Positions 53,983 through 64,000 of a stretch of DNA of 64,000 nt are shown here, in pieces. This stretch comes from Oscarella lobularis (lineage: Eukaryota; Porifera; Homoscleromorpha; Homosclerophorida; Oscarellidae): assembly GCF_947507565.1 (NCBI RefSeq), contig NC_089184.1, forward strand, positions 248,001-312,000, written 5' to 3'. A program made the position numbers and the translations under genes. Within the stretch, counting starts at the first letter, position 1. Every line of letters begins with the position of its first letter. The notes under the pieces are model-generated. The model saw nothing but the letters and a program-made list of their open reading frames with translations, had not been told where the DNA came from and did no database searches.

Positions 53983-54309
53983 GCAGACTGATTGTACGTA
54001 GTGTTCTTTCAGTTTGTGTTTGCTCCTGTCTTTCCATCTTGATTGCTCCTTGCTAATAATTGTACATAATTGTAAATAATAAATAACATAATACAATAAC
54101 AATAACAATCTTCGTTTATTCGCCTTGACTTTCTCTTCTACAGATTCGAACTGCTCACTCTATAAAATTTTAGTGGAACTTGTCATAGACTGGAATACAC
54201 TTGCATCTGATCATTTGGGAGTAAAAGTCACCCTGACAGTTCTATCACCAGAAAAAAGTAGATGAAGAAGACATATATTTCTGAACTCAGTTGAGCAGGG
54301 TACAAGGCT
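53983..54309. other. Intergenic region after the AAA/PDDEXK pair
   Basis: The first 60 bases resemble the 3' flank of copy 1 (GTGTTCTTTCAGTTTGTGTT, CTTCGTTTATTCGCCTTGAC), so the duplication includes 3' UTR. AATAAATAAC near 54078 could serve as a polyadenylation signal. I see no gene. Confidence 0.4.
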
Positions 54310-54311
54310 AC

Positions 54312-54340
54312 ACGTTGGCGCAACAGTGACATACGGGAGC
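54312..54340 (+). promoter_or_regulatory. KHDC4 upstream element resembling the PMF1 start region
   Basis: CGTTGGCGCAACAGTGAC followed by ATACGGGAG aligns with 38349-38376 upstream of PMF1. It holds the same GGCGC core and the CATACGGGA motif, about 72 bp before the KHDC4 ATG. Confidence 0.45.
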
Positions 54341-54377
54341 TTTAGCTGCCACTTTGGAACCGTTTGCGTAGTACAAT

Positions 54378-54404
54378 CACGGATACTAGTATCTAGTATC
54401 CGTG
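54378..54404 (+). promoter_or_regulatory. Perfect hairpin just before the KHDC4 start codon
   Basis: Two 12-base arms, CACGGATACTAG and CTAGTATCCGTG, are exact reverse complements separated by TAT. The hairpin ends 5 bases before the ATG at 54410. If transcribed it would hinder ribosome scanning or bind protein. It could also be a DNA palindrome site. Confidence 0.6.
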
Positions 54405-54409
54405 GTACA

Positions 54410-57095
54410 ATGCAGCCGACGAAAAAGAGCAAGTGGGATCAGAAGGAGCCCAGCGCTGGTTCTACTTTGGCCGGGGCTCCTCAAGGGGGAACGTCCGCCG
54501 CTGCAGCGGAAGCGGCTGCTAGATTGAACGCAAAATTGGCCGCCGAAGGAAAAATCATCAAAACAGAACAGCCAATACCAGTGCGAGTAAGAAAATCGAC
54601 ACGCGACTCGACTAAAGACGTCGAGGAAGTGAAAAAATTCAGGTCAAAAAAGCGGCACCTCGACAATTCACGGCAGAAGTCGTTATCAATGATCTAGTTG
54701 CAAGGTAAAGAACACGTACGAGCGGCGAGAAATATCGCTTGGATGTCTCTCGCTATAGAACCGTTTTGACTCGATCCTCGACACAGCAAGAAGTAAAAAT
54801 ACATTATAATTTCATTAATTATTATTAATTGTTTTTAGATTATGTGGCGGACTGGAGCTCTTGTATCGTTGAAGGGTCGATATTTGACTGAGGAGGAGAA
54901 AAGCATGGCAAGCGATGGAGGGTAATTCTAAATTGAATTTTTTCAATATAATCTTAATTAATTTTGTATTTAGAGATCGTCCCTTGTATTTATATGTGTG
55001 TGCTGATAGCGAAGCCAGAAAAGAGAGTAAGAAAGAAACAAAGGAAAAAGAAATATTTTTAAAGGCACTAATGTAACTCTAGATGCTCTAAGACGAATTA
55101 AAAAGATAGTTCTTACGTCCGAATCGAATTTACCCGAAAATCTACGCGCATTTACAAATAATCCGAATCTTTTTGAAACAATCGGAATACCACCATTTCT
55201 AGCATTAGATGAGAGTAGAGAAAACGAGGTATAGACCCCAATTCATTATATGTTTACATTTAATTAATTAATTAATTAAAGGGGGAGTTTTTTCGTGATA
55301 AGGTTTTTGTGAGAACGCTAGAGGGAGGCGACTCTGGAATCAATATAGCTAGTCACCTGTCAGGCCCACAGGCAAAATGAAATTAAATACAAAATAGTTA
55401 TATATTAGCTAAGCTGTTAGGGATTGTTTTTGAAACACATTGTTTCGGAGACGGGCGCCAAAGTACGGCGAGAACATTTTGAGAAATTGAATATTTAGTT
55501 TGATTTTTTTAGGTGTTTTTGCGTGGATCTGGTTCCGGTCATATTGAAGCGGCTTCAGGTAGAGAATCCTTTGAACCGCTACACATTTTTATAAGGCAAT
55601 CTCAGCCTTTAATTAATTAATTAATTAATTAATCGCGTTTTTAGTCATTCGTCTAGAGAGGGACTTGCCAGTGCAAGACGACTCTCAGAAGATCTCATAA
55701 ACACTGTATATAAAATTAATCATGTATTACTAAAGTCTCGTCATTTTTTGTGTAGGTATTCGCGGATATCAATAGACGGAGACAAGCAAGCAATAGCTAT
55801 CGACCTCCTCTCCTCGCAGGTAAGAAAACCCAATTCATTGGAGAACGCGTGCGCTACCGCGGAGATTGAAGAAAGCTTGCTTTGTGAGAGCCCCTAGACA
55901 AGCTGCTACCCATCTCCAACATAGAAAATGTAGAGAGATTGAGATCTAGATCGTAGACCCATTCTAAGTCTTACTGCATTTACAAACATTTGGCGTTCTA
56001 GGGCCGCCACCTCCGCTCATGTCTCTCCAATTATCAAATACACTGCCTCAAGTAGAGAGGAATAAATCTATATTCGACACATGTATATGTGAACGTATGT
56101 GTTTAGGCTGCAGTGAATCAAATTCCACTTCTAATGCCTCCACTTCCACCTGCCCATGTATTATAGAATTTGTTTTTTGGTTCTTTCTGTTATTCCCTTT
56201 TCCTCCTCAGCAACAACAGTCAATTGGTCCTCTTCCTCCTCCTCCTGGCCCTTATCTTTCCTACCCTCCTCCTCCTCCTCTTCCTCCTCCTCCACATTTC
56301 ATGAATCAACCTCTCTTGGGTCCTTCACTGCCTCCTCCACCTCAATTCGCAGGCAAGATCGTTGGGATGATGCAAGTGACGTCATAATGATACGTAGCAG
56401 ATTCGGCCGTTCGTTTTGAAACCCCTTACGGAAATCCTCAATTTTGCGACATAAAAGTGAAAACAACCCCCCCATTTCAAATATAAAAAGAATATATACT
56501 CATAGTCTGAACCCAACAAGGAAAAGGAAAAGGAAAAGACTCCAACAAAACGAAAATTCACCGAAGAGGCGGTGAGAATAATTTTGACGTCTTTCATCAA
56601 AGTTCTCACCTTTTTTTTTCCTAGGTGACTCAAACCGATTCTCGGGCAGCATCCGTAAGTACGCATTCGCCCAGTCGTCACGTGACTAACATATTTTGAT
56701 TTCCAGTATAATAAAACCCCGCCTACTATCCCCTCTTCTTCTTCTTCTAGTAGTGATGCTAAATCTATCAAATTCAAAGTGCCCCAGCCGCCTCTTAGAA
56801 AGAAACGCAGTCGCGAAGATCGCGTCACAGGTAATGTGTGCATGAGAAGCGGACTAATATTATTCAAATATTAGTCTCAATCTTAATGCCGCATATGTTT
56901 CTCTTCTTGCTTCGCGATGAATGCTAATTTGATTTCTCTTCTTTTTCACCCTCCCTTGTCCACTTGCTGTGGTTTTTTTGCTTGTGTTTTTTTTCTGTGT
57001 GGGGTGATGTAGGCGAGAAGAAATTGAGCGTTGGATTGGCCTCTTTGGCTGCTGCCTATGATGATGATTCCGATTCAGAGGACGGTGACAGTTGA
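54410..57095 (+). CDS. KHDC4: KHDC4/BLOM7-type KH-domain RNA-binding protein
   Basis: KHDC4 is an RNA-binding protein linked to pre-mRNA splicing. The N-terminus [17 protein letters not shown] carries the conserved SKWDQ, followed by an Ala-rich helix ([19 protein letters not shown]). The first KH half has [17 protein letters not shown] and [13 protein letters not shown]. The second has [36 protein letters not shown] and a [18 protein letters not shown] segment. A Pro-rich region follows ([20 protein letters not shown]), then [12 protein letters not shown] and the C-terminal [20 protein letters not shown], like the LVAYAADSSDEEEE end of human KHDC4. About ten short exons; those between 54660 and 56000 are tentative. 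Stop at 57093-57095, tail to tail with ethanolamine kinase. Confidence 0.88.
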
Positions 57096-57153
57096 AGTAG
57101 ATTTTGTTTAATTACACGCAAACTTTATTATTAAAAAAATAATGGCCATTACA

Positions 57154-58481
57154 TCAAAGTGATAGAAATTCGTTTTTTCGCCTGAAATACTCGGTGAATC
57201 TTATTATACTGTATCTGTACCGAAGAGAGAATGTCCGTATGGAAAGACAAATGATAGTATGACTGACCCCAGAAAGTCAAAGTCGATTTCTGAATATTTG
57301 GTTTGAATTAGAGCCCATACGCCCCAAAAGAAATGAGAAGCCTTGCCCAGAAAAATCATAAAAAGGATTATGCAATTAAGGTATTTACCAGAGCAAACTT
57401 ATTGACTTCTACATAGAGACCATCTAGGCTTGACTCTGACCCTAAATAGAAAAAAAACGTGATTTTACACTTTCTCATTTTCTGTTTTATCTTACCATTC
57501 GTTTCTTTCAAATATGCTTTGAGCCATTTCATTTGAAGATCCTTATCAGGGTATAGATTGTAGTCAACATCATTTATACCTAAATTTTGTTTGATTGTCT
57601 CTCTCCTTCTAATAAGTAGAACACACCCGCAAATTCACAGAAATGATTGGCTATATCAAATCCTCTGTAATTATAACCAGCATATTCGTAGTCAATAAAC
57701 GAAACTTTTCCTAAATTTAGATGTACGCAAGACCAGAGAGAGAGAGAAGAAAGAAGCAAGATACCTGCAGACTCATTCAAAATAATATTCCCTATTAATA
57801 AATCATTGTGACAGAAGAGCACAGGAGAGCCCAAAGGTATGAGAGTCTCCTTCAAAAGACCGAGCTCTTGAGAGAGACCCTCCTCGCTCGGAACGACGCT
57901 ATTTTCCAGGCTAAAGAATGACGTAAACAAGTGTAACGCGATCGCGCGGGAAAGGGCGCAAACCGATCTGTTATGCGCGCGTCGCGCATGATCTCTGCGC
58001 AGAAACCGATCCACCTATCGAGTGTCTCGAAGAGAACCGGCTTCGCGGGCGATCCGTCGCGAATCCCGTGCATCTTCGCCATAGCCGCCACGACCATCGG
58101 ATAAACGGCGTCGTCGCGAACCGAACGAACGTCGAGCGTCTTTCCAGGCACGTAACCGTAGCTGCAACCGTTAGAAAACGTGGCGAGAAGCGGGGGCCCG
58201 CATCCAGCCGCGTGCAGCGTCTCGAACGTGCGTTTCTCGCGTTCGCGATCGATAATCAAGTCCGTGTTGTTCCCGTAGAGTCGTACGAGGCACGCCGACG
58301 GGTCTGCATCGATCGAATCGGCCTGCGAATAGCATCCAACGAGAAAATTGGTGAGCCCGTCGCTAAAATGACGAAGGCGAATCGTTTTCGGGTCCCATTC
58401 GGGTCGAATGTGCTCGATGAGACGTGGAACGTCTCTCTCCAACGTTTCCTTATCGACACGCAAGTCCAGGACTCGAGCCAT
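57154..58481 (-). CDS. ETNK1: Ethanolamine kinase
   Basis: The enzyme phosphorylates ethanolamine at the start of the CDP-ethanolamine pathway to phosphatidylethanolamine. The first exon (ATG 58481) has MARVLDLRVDKETLERDVPR, RHFSDGLTNFLVGCYSQ, LVRLYGNNTDLIIDREREK and CGPPLLATFSNGCSYGYVPG. Then come GSPVLFCHNDLLIGNIILNE (catalytic HND) and FIDYEYAGYNYRGFDIANHF (the Mg-binding D). Further exons have NDVDYNLYPDKDLQMKWLKA, ASHFFWGVWALIQTKYSEID and FDFLGYSIIRFTEYF, ending at TGA 57156-57154. The NKTEL-type motif and GYNY favour ethanolamine kinase over choline kinase. Its 3' end is 58 bp from the KHDC4 stop on the other strand. Confidence 0.94.
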
Positions 58482-58554
58482 TATGAGAAAAGGAAGTAAG
58501 AGTAGTAACGAATCAACGCCGCCCCGCCCCTACAATGTGCCCGGCCCTCCTTAA

Positions 58555-59733
58555 TTAAATGTGCAATTCGTGTTCCATGCGTATCTTCCCGCCCCCCTCT
58601 CGTATACTCGCCCAGTGTTCTTTCTCGCTTTCCATCCTGCTTTCATTTCCCAATAAGGCGCGTCCAATTCGCGTCTGTCGTCCAAAAACAGAGCGTCGTC
58701 GCATGTTGATTTCAAAGAGTAGACTAAACGTTTCTCCTTTTTTGACGTCAAAACTGTGCTGCTTTTGAACGACAATCTTCGTCGTCGACGCCGGTTTTGC
58801 CACTTTGAAGTTTTTCGTGCTGACAGTCCGATTTCCTCGAATCAGCTGAGCCATAACAGCGACGTCTAAAAAATCAAAAAATCAATAATAATTAAGGAGA
58901 AATCCATTTTCTTAACGTTGATTATAAGCGATGGGAGGCAATTCCCTTAGACCGTGAACGACAACGCGCACAGTTCCTCCAAAATACTCCACAGATACAT
59001 CAATGTATCCGCGCGGCCCACTCGACGCATATAACGGCAAACCAAGCAACTTCGCCAAAGCGCGTCTATCTTCTTTGGGATCGTTTTCCATCACTCCAAG
59101 CCAAACGGATCGACCTCGTCTGTATTGCAATTGAGCTAGATGCGATTTCAACGAAAGCGTTGCGTGACCAATGACTCCTTCTCGCTCCGACTGATGCGCA
59201 TAAAGAACGGAGAATTTCAGAGTCGATTTCACCAGTTCGTCCCACAGCAACGCAGCGAAATGGAAATCCTCTCGGAAGGAAATTTCGCTATCGCACATTT
59301 TTTCGAGTGATTGAAATGTGGCCGGTGGGCCGCCGTCATCGTCCTTTTTCAGTAGCTGCACTTCTATGAATATTTTACAAGGAAACTGCTTTGGCATTGC
59401 CACTTTGCTCACAACCAGAGTCCATAGAGTCACTTGAAGAGACGACTCGCTCGTATGATACCTAGTAGATACCTGTAGGCGAGTCCCCGTCTCGTCTTTC
59501 GACTGATGAACGGCGGCGGCCACGGAGCTCAAAGAGAATCGCAAACTCGTTGTTCCTTTGTATCGCTTTAGAAGCGACCGTTCCTTAGACCCGGAACAGG
59601 AACGATTCGACTTCTTTCGATACCATTCGTACGTTATGCATAACGCAATCAAGACAAGAAAAGTCGCGGTTAGACAGGCGACGGTAGCGACGAGAGACAG
59701 ACCGGAATGCGTCGACGGCGATTGCGGTAACAT
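58555..59733 (-). CDS. Synaptotagmin-like protein (2)
   Basis: From ATG 59733 the frame gives MLPQSPSTHSGLSLVATVAC, a membrane segment (ATFLVLIALCITYEWY), a basic juxtamembrane stretch and two C2 domains. The first has LQVTLWTLVVSKVA, FREDFHFAALLWDE and LKFSVLYAHQSEREGVIGHA. The second spans the 58917/58865 intron (GYIDVSVEYFGGTVRVVVHG) and ends with the family pattern IGRALLGNES followed by EHWASI. That spacing (IGxxxLG...HW) is typical of synaptotagmin C2B. Calcium-binding aspartates are largely missing. An upstream exon near 59840 (MPPPPLLGIGTNATG) may encode an extracellular N-terminus, so the start is provisional. Neighbouring gene 3 is a relative in the same direction. Confidence 0.75.
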
Positions 59734-60035
59734 CGTTCCACGATGAAATAGCACTGTGTGTAAACAGGGCCAGTTTGAGAAGAGATCGTTTCCCAGTCTG
59801 TACCTGTTGCATTAGTTCCTATTCCTAGTAGAGGTGGAGGAGGCATGGCTATAGAGAGCGATGAGATTGACGAGACTTTCGGTCTCGGTTTCGTGTACGC
59901 ACTGGGCTTTCCGTTCGGTCTAATCACGGGGAGAAGACCTGGGAGTTACTACCGGTATTATTTTTGCTGAAGAGAAAACGAAAGTGCATCCGGTTTTATT
60001 ATCTACCAACAAACAAATGTGTACAAGTCCATCCT

Positions 60036-61660
60036 CTACCGTATTCTATCATAGTTGAATTTTCCTTTTCGAAGTTGATGCGATCGACAGATGAGTTTCC
60101 CCGGCGTGAGAACGATGTCGTCCCAATGCTGTTTCTCGTGCTCGGCGACGGAATGAGCGCCGATCGCCGTATGCCCGATGACGCGATGGTGGGCGGGGCT
60201 CGTTTTCGCGTTCTGCTTGAGCTCGAAGAGAACCTGTAGATCGTCGAGACGATAGGCGCTCACGTCGAACGCGAAGTTCTCGTTGAACACCGGCTGTGTG
60301 GTGCACTTGATTCGCTTCGTCTTTCGCTTATCCGATATAAGATGTCGATAATGGTAGACAGATATCTGAACGAAAATAGCTGAAACGAAGACGTTAGTTT
60401 AGCCCGAAAAAAGTTTGTCTTTTCTCACTCTGTTTGACGTCGGGGATATTTCTTCCTTTGTTCACTATGACCGATATAGATGAGCCCGTCTTGCAGAGTC
60501 CCAACGTTACGTCTAATTCTCCCCTATAGTCGTCCACCTCCTTTAATTGATAATTAGTTACCGCACTTTATATTGTAATAAGTAAACGTTTTGCTTACCC
60601 AATTTCTCGGTAGGTTGATCCACAATTCCGACTGCTTCAAAATTTCCTGTTGCACTTGAAATAAGTGGACTTTAGCTTCGCCGATAATCGCCTTTCTTCC
60701 CGCCATCTGACCGCGATGACGAACGACTTGCACCAGCAAATCCTTACCCGTCACCTCCTTGAACGAATCGATTTTACCGAACTCGAACTTCTCGTCGAAT
60801 TGCGGTTCTCTCGAATTTTTCACGATCTTCGTCTTTCCTTTACGGCACTGGCGCGGAGGATCGATGACGTAGATCTTGACGTACCATCCGCCGGCATCGT
60901 CGTAATCCGGCAACCCCGTCGCTCGAACGACCGTCACCTGCAAAACTTTCTCGTTGACCGAGTAAGCGAGAACGACTTGCACGGCACCCGCCCCTCGAAT
61001 AGGACGATCGGTGCATCCGCCTCCAAACGATATCGATGATTGACTCGAGTGCAAACTCGTCGTTCCAAAACTTGTCTGAAGGCCGAATTTTCGTCCGCGT
61101 CGCGGCGACGACGGCGCCGATCTCGACACTTTTCTCGTGCGCGAGCTTTGCTCCGCTGCTGGCGAGTCTGGATCATCGAACGCCAGCGAATGAAGCTGGT
61201 ATCGACGCATTCTAGGTAGAGTCGACGCTGGGCGATCGACTGATTGTGGAATGGAAGGAGATCGCGGTAAAGAGTGGAAGGAGGACGTTGTTTTGATGCC
61301 CGAGCTGTCGTATCTGCCCATCATTCTACGTAGGCTGGACGACGAGCTTTCGCCGCTTGGCACCGGTGGAGAGAATAACGATGAGGAAGACATGTTGGTG
61401 ATTGAAACGCTCTTTGTAGGGATTCCAGTAGGAGACTGCCGTATGCTCCATCGTTGACGCACTTGGCCCTTCTTTCGACCTCTTCCCCTCTTTCTGTAGC
61501 AGAGGCAGAGGCAGAGAATGAGAAAAAGCGCCGCTCCGATTCCCACGCTGACGCCGACGATTGCGATTTCCATTGGAGCAGCGTTCTGCGTGGTCCTTGT
61601 AGCCGGAGACGCTGTAAAAGACGCGGTGAAAGCGTGTCTTTGCTCAGCTATAAAAACGAT
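60036..61660 (-). CDS. Synaptotagmin-like protein (3)
   Basis: The main exon (to about 60598) encodes a membrane segment (VGVSVGIGAALFLILCLCLC), a basic stretch, a long Ser-rich linker and a C2 domain (VQVVLAYSVNEKVLQVTVVR, PQFDEKFEFGKIDSFKEV, LLVQVVRHRGQMAGR). Short exons follow: GELDVTLGLCKTGSSISVIV and IFVQISVYHYRHLISDKRKT. The second C2 domain ends with QPVFNENFAFDVSAY, IGHTAIGAHS and QHWDDI before the stop at 60036. Upstream codons near 61610-61655 (EQRHAFTASFTASPATR) form a Thr/Ser-rich extracellular part; the first exon was not found. The first C2 keeps an acidic DYDDAGG loop but lacks the usual loop-3 aspartates. Confidence 0.75.
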
Positions 61661-62670
61661 TAGTAGTTAGACAAATAATATTGGAGCTGGTGTGAATTAC
61701 AAGCAGGAAAATCGATGGAACGGGTCTACAACTGCAAGCTCTATTGATTTGCTTCTGCAACGCCTCGACTCCTTCTTCGTCTTCTGTTTTATGTTACAAG
61801 TGACGGTTCGAGTGAGCTTGAAATACTTAGGGCGGCTCCCTCCTTATGATCACTCCCCCAAACAACCGTCGTTGAATCTTGAGTTATGACTGCGTTCTAG
61901 GCGCGTTTCTTTAGGTAAATGGCTGTGTGGGGTCGTAGTTTTCGTTGCGCGAGCTGGCGGGGAGAGCATCCAGGTAGGGGGAAAAGCTGGGATGACCGCA
62001 TAAAATGCGGACGCCGCTAATACAATTACCGTCCTATGTAAATGAGCGGCGAAGAGGCTATACACTAAGGAATGGAAGCTGCATGCTGGAGTCACAAGGC
62101 AAATGGGATTACACTCTAGTTGCAAATAGCTCCAAAGTTCACGTTCCCCGAGAGTTCAAATGCCCCAAAGGTCTAATGGATGGGTGCAAGTATTCATCAG
62201 GTCACTTAAAGTCTTGTATTTTCTAGAGAGAGACCGCGGGGAAACCTCGCTATTTTTCCTGCTTCCTGCGCACTTTCGTCGGTACTGAGGTGATTCATGT
62301 ATCGTCTCCCAAACTTACCCGAATTTGCGTTGACAGGCTGCGTAGATGTGATTGGTGACATTACAAACGTGTTGAACTTGACGGAGATCTTTAGAGAAAA
62401 GCCAAGCGAAGTGTTCGTCTGCTCGATTGGATCGTTGTGGTCTCTCTTATATGGATGGCTTTTCATTCCATTCAATTTTCCCCTGCACGCAGCTCATATT
62501 GCAGTTGGCCAATCGGGAATTTACCAAGCAAATTGGCCTTTAGCGGGAATCTCAAATAGCCCGTACAAGGAAGCGCCCAACTAACTCAATTATTGAGTGA
62601 GTTGAGTTCACGTGGTACCCTTGCCAAAGCAGAGCACTACTCTCTCTTGACATCGCCTTCGCTTCTTCTC
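61661..62670. other. Gene-poor interval
   Basis: Nothing here resembles a known family. It may hold the unplaced 5' exon of synaptotagmin-like gene 3. An open frame at 62297-62584 (95 codons, MYRLPNLPEFALTGCVDVIG) has no recognisable domain and is best left uncalled. The ANKRA2/RFXANK-like promoter must lie near the right end. Confidence 0.35.
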
Positions 62671-63654
62671 ATGCATAGAGACGATAGCGATGTCGACGAA
62701 GAGGTGGCCGAAGCCCTCGGCGCCACGCATACCCGCACAGGTAACGACTAAAAACGATCCCCTTTTATTCATCTGATATCGAGGTGGAAAAGAAACGTTT
62801 CCTCTGGGCCTGCAGCTTATCGCTCCCAAGCGAGACGTGAGTTCCGTCACAAGGAAAGCTAGAAGTTTATTAAAAGGTATTTGCAGGCAGTTCAGCCACT
62901 GAAACTTTCGGAGGAAGGCAGCATTCACGCAACAGCGGCAATGGGAGATATAGAAAAGTTAAAAGAGGCTCTAAGACACAGTACGAAGTGCACGCCCCAA
63001 GCAAAATTTAATTAATTAATTAATTAAAAATCGAGGTGTTGACCTATGTCAACCGGATCGTTTGGGACTGACGCCTTTTATGTGGGCCGCTGCTCACGGT
63101 CAAGCGGAAGCCGTTCGCTTTTTATTGACTTTTGCTCGCGGAACCACAGTCAATGAATCGGCTCGTTCAGGAAGCGGAGAAACGGCTCTTCATTTTGCCA
63201 GCAATAACGGGCACATGAGCGTCGCGAGACTGCTATTAGAAAACGGAGCCGATATTGACATCAAGGATGCCGTTAGTTTTTTTAGTTGCTTCAGATTTTC
63301 TTGTTAATGAATACGCATACCTTTAGCATGGTGGTACTCCTTTGATTTATGCTGCAAACTGCGGTCATGCTAGCGTTGTCAAGCTGCTGATTCGTGAGGA
63401 GAATAGTAGTGCATTTTAATGCGAGTTCTCATGCTTTTTTGGTAAGGGAATGGAGCTGATCTGACGTGGAAAAGCAACTACGGTTTGTCACCGTTAGACT
63501 ATGCTATTCTTCGGGGTCACACAGACGGTGAGTTAGCAATAAAAAGATAAAACAATAGAGCAGGGGTGGAGTGTCTTTAGTGCAATTGATACTTGAGGAT
63601 TATATCATGAAACTGATTAGGGAAGATCTTCTGAAGAAGACGCCCAAAATCTAA
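62671..63654 (+). CDS. ANKRA2/RFXANK-type ankyrin repeat protein
   Basis: ANKRA2 binds megalin and class IIa HDACs; RFXANK is part of the RFX transcription complex. ATG 62671 opens MHRDDSDVDEEVAEALGATH. After small exons the ankyrin region begins SIHATAAMGDIEKLKEALRH, then LGLTPFMWAAAHGQAEAVRF, GETALHFASNNGHMSVARLL, GGTPLIYAANCGHASVVKLL and GADLTWKSNYGLSPLDYAIL. It ends LILEDYIMKLIREDLLKKTP before TAA 63652-63654. The last repeat and the I..HI.KL-type tail match ANKRA2/RFXANK rather than a generic ankyrin protein. Vertebrates have both genes; this is probably the single ancestor. Short 5' exons (62770-62990) are tentative. Confidence 0.82.
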
Positions 63655-64000
63655 AGGTAAGTTTTCTATTGAAAAAGAAGACAAATTGGATATATATATA
63701 GAGAGATACCGTTTCTCCATTTCAATAATAGCAGAAATGCGGCGATTTTCTACATCGTCGTTTCTGTCGCAAAGCCACGAGCAAAAAATCTCATCTAGTG
63801 AAGTGGTTACCCCATTCTAGGTAGGACTCAAGTATAAGATACCTTGTAACAAGTACGGAGTGGGCAAAATTTCTACAATGGCTCTGTCTGTCAGTGACAA
63901 TTCAGTCATTTTCTGACATACTCCTTCCAACATCTACACGTACTCTGTCAGAAAAAAACACGTGGCATTTAAATTAATTTCTTACCTCTAATACGCTCGC
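63655..64000. other. Right-edge non-coding sequence
   Basis: AT-rich sequence with a TATATATATAGAGAGA stretch and no frame I can support. It is presumably 3' UTR and intergenic space. Confidence 0.3.

Noticed and set aside
55600..55640. (TTAA/AATT)n tracts in introns (also near 21597, 43850, 55260, 63010) as transposon ends
   Set aside because: They look like simple AT-rich microsatellites in introns; no terminal repeats or duplications flank them.
62297..62584. 95-codon plus-strand frame as a gene
   Set aside because: No recognisable domain, no paralog in the window, and equally long frames on the other strand.
1..64000. CRISPR arrays, bacterial operons or an integrated virus
   Set aside because: No regularly spaced repeats, no Shine-Dalgarno-led gene strings, and no capsid, polymerase or integrase-like frames were seen.

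Overview
This is nuclear DNA from a compact-genome animal. Almost every gene is cut by introns of about 40-60 bp with GT..AG borders (one GC..AG). The gene set is animal-type: an adhesion GPCR with cadherin repeats, WASP, PMVK, TIPIN, BLOC1S2, REEP, an LMLN-like protein, AAGAB, NBAS, PMF1, IER3IP1, GLD2, KHDC4, ethanolamine kinase and an ANKRA2/RFXANK protein. Genes lie roughly 2 kb apart. My best guess is a sponge, probably a homoscleromorph such as Oscarella; this is inferred from compactness and gene content, not from a search.

Layout. 1-5.7 kb: 3' part of a cadherin/Ig adhesion GPCR. 5.9-13.6 kb: PMVK, two tandem secreted paralogs and an intronless ABC half transporter; a tandem segmental duplication left a broken PMVK first exon and a broken ABC 5' end between them. 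14.4-18.6 kb: a ZYG11/ZER1 N-degron receptor head to head with TIPIN. 18.6-20.4 kb: a mosaic of relics (BLOC1S2, PMF1 5' end, a decayed AAA-ATPase/PD-(D/E)XK gene). 20.4-24.4 kb: BLOC1S2 head to head with WASP, a small coiled-coil gene, REEP5/6. 24.5-27 kb: an M8 (leishmanolysin-like) protein that has lost its zinc site. 27.4-39.2 kb: AAGAB, NBAS and PMF1 packed in one direction. 39.2-42.7 kb: a signal-peptide small heat shock protein head to head with IER3IP1, then GLD2. 42.9-44.3 kb: a synaptotagmin-like gene. 44.4-49.6 kb: three unrecognised paralogs sharing a short W-containing repeat. 49.7-54 kb: a tandem pair of AAA-ATPase-like/PDDEXK genes, one intact and one with a single in-frame stop. 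54.4-58.5 kb: KHDC4 and ethanolamine kinase, tail to tail. 58.5-61.7 kb: two more synaptotagmin-like genes. 62.7-63.7 kb: an ANKRA2/RFXANK-type ankyrin protein.

No pathway unites the genes, but several share a theme: ER and early secretory traffic (NBAS, IER3IP1, REEP, AAGAB, the secretory small heat shock protein, BLOC1S2, the C2 proteins). The strongest candidates for something undescribed are the AAA/PDDEXK family with its MYC-like nuclear localisation motif and conserved promoter, the three-paralog W-repeat family at 44-49.6 kb, the zinc-less M8 protein, a recurring CATACGGGA motif upstream of start codons, and a perfect hairpin 5 nt before the KHDC4 start. All gene models were spliced by eye and individual exon borders may be wrong.
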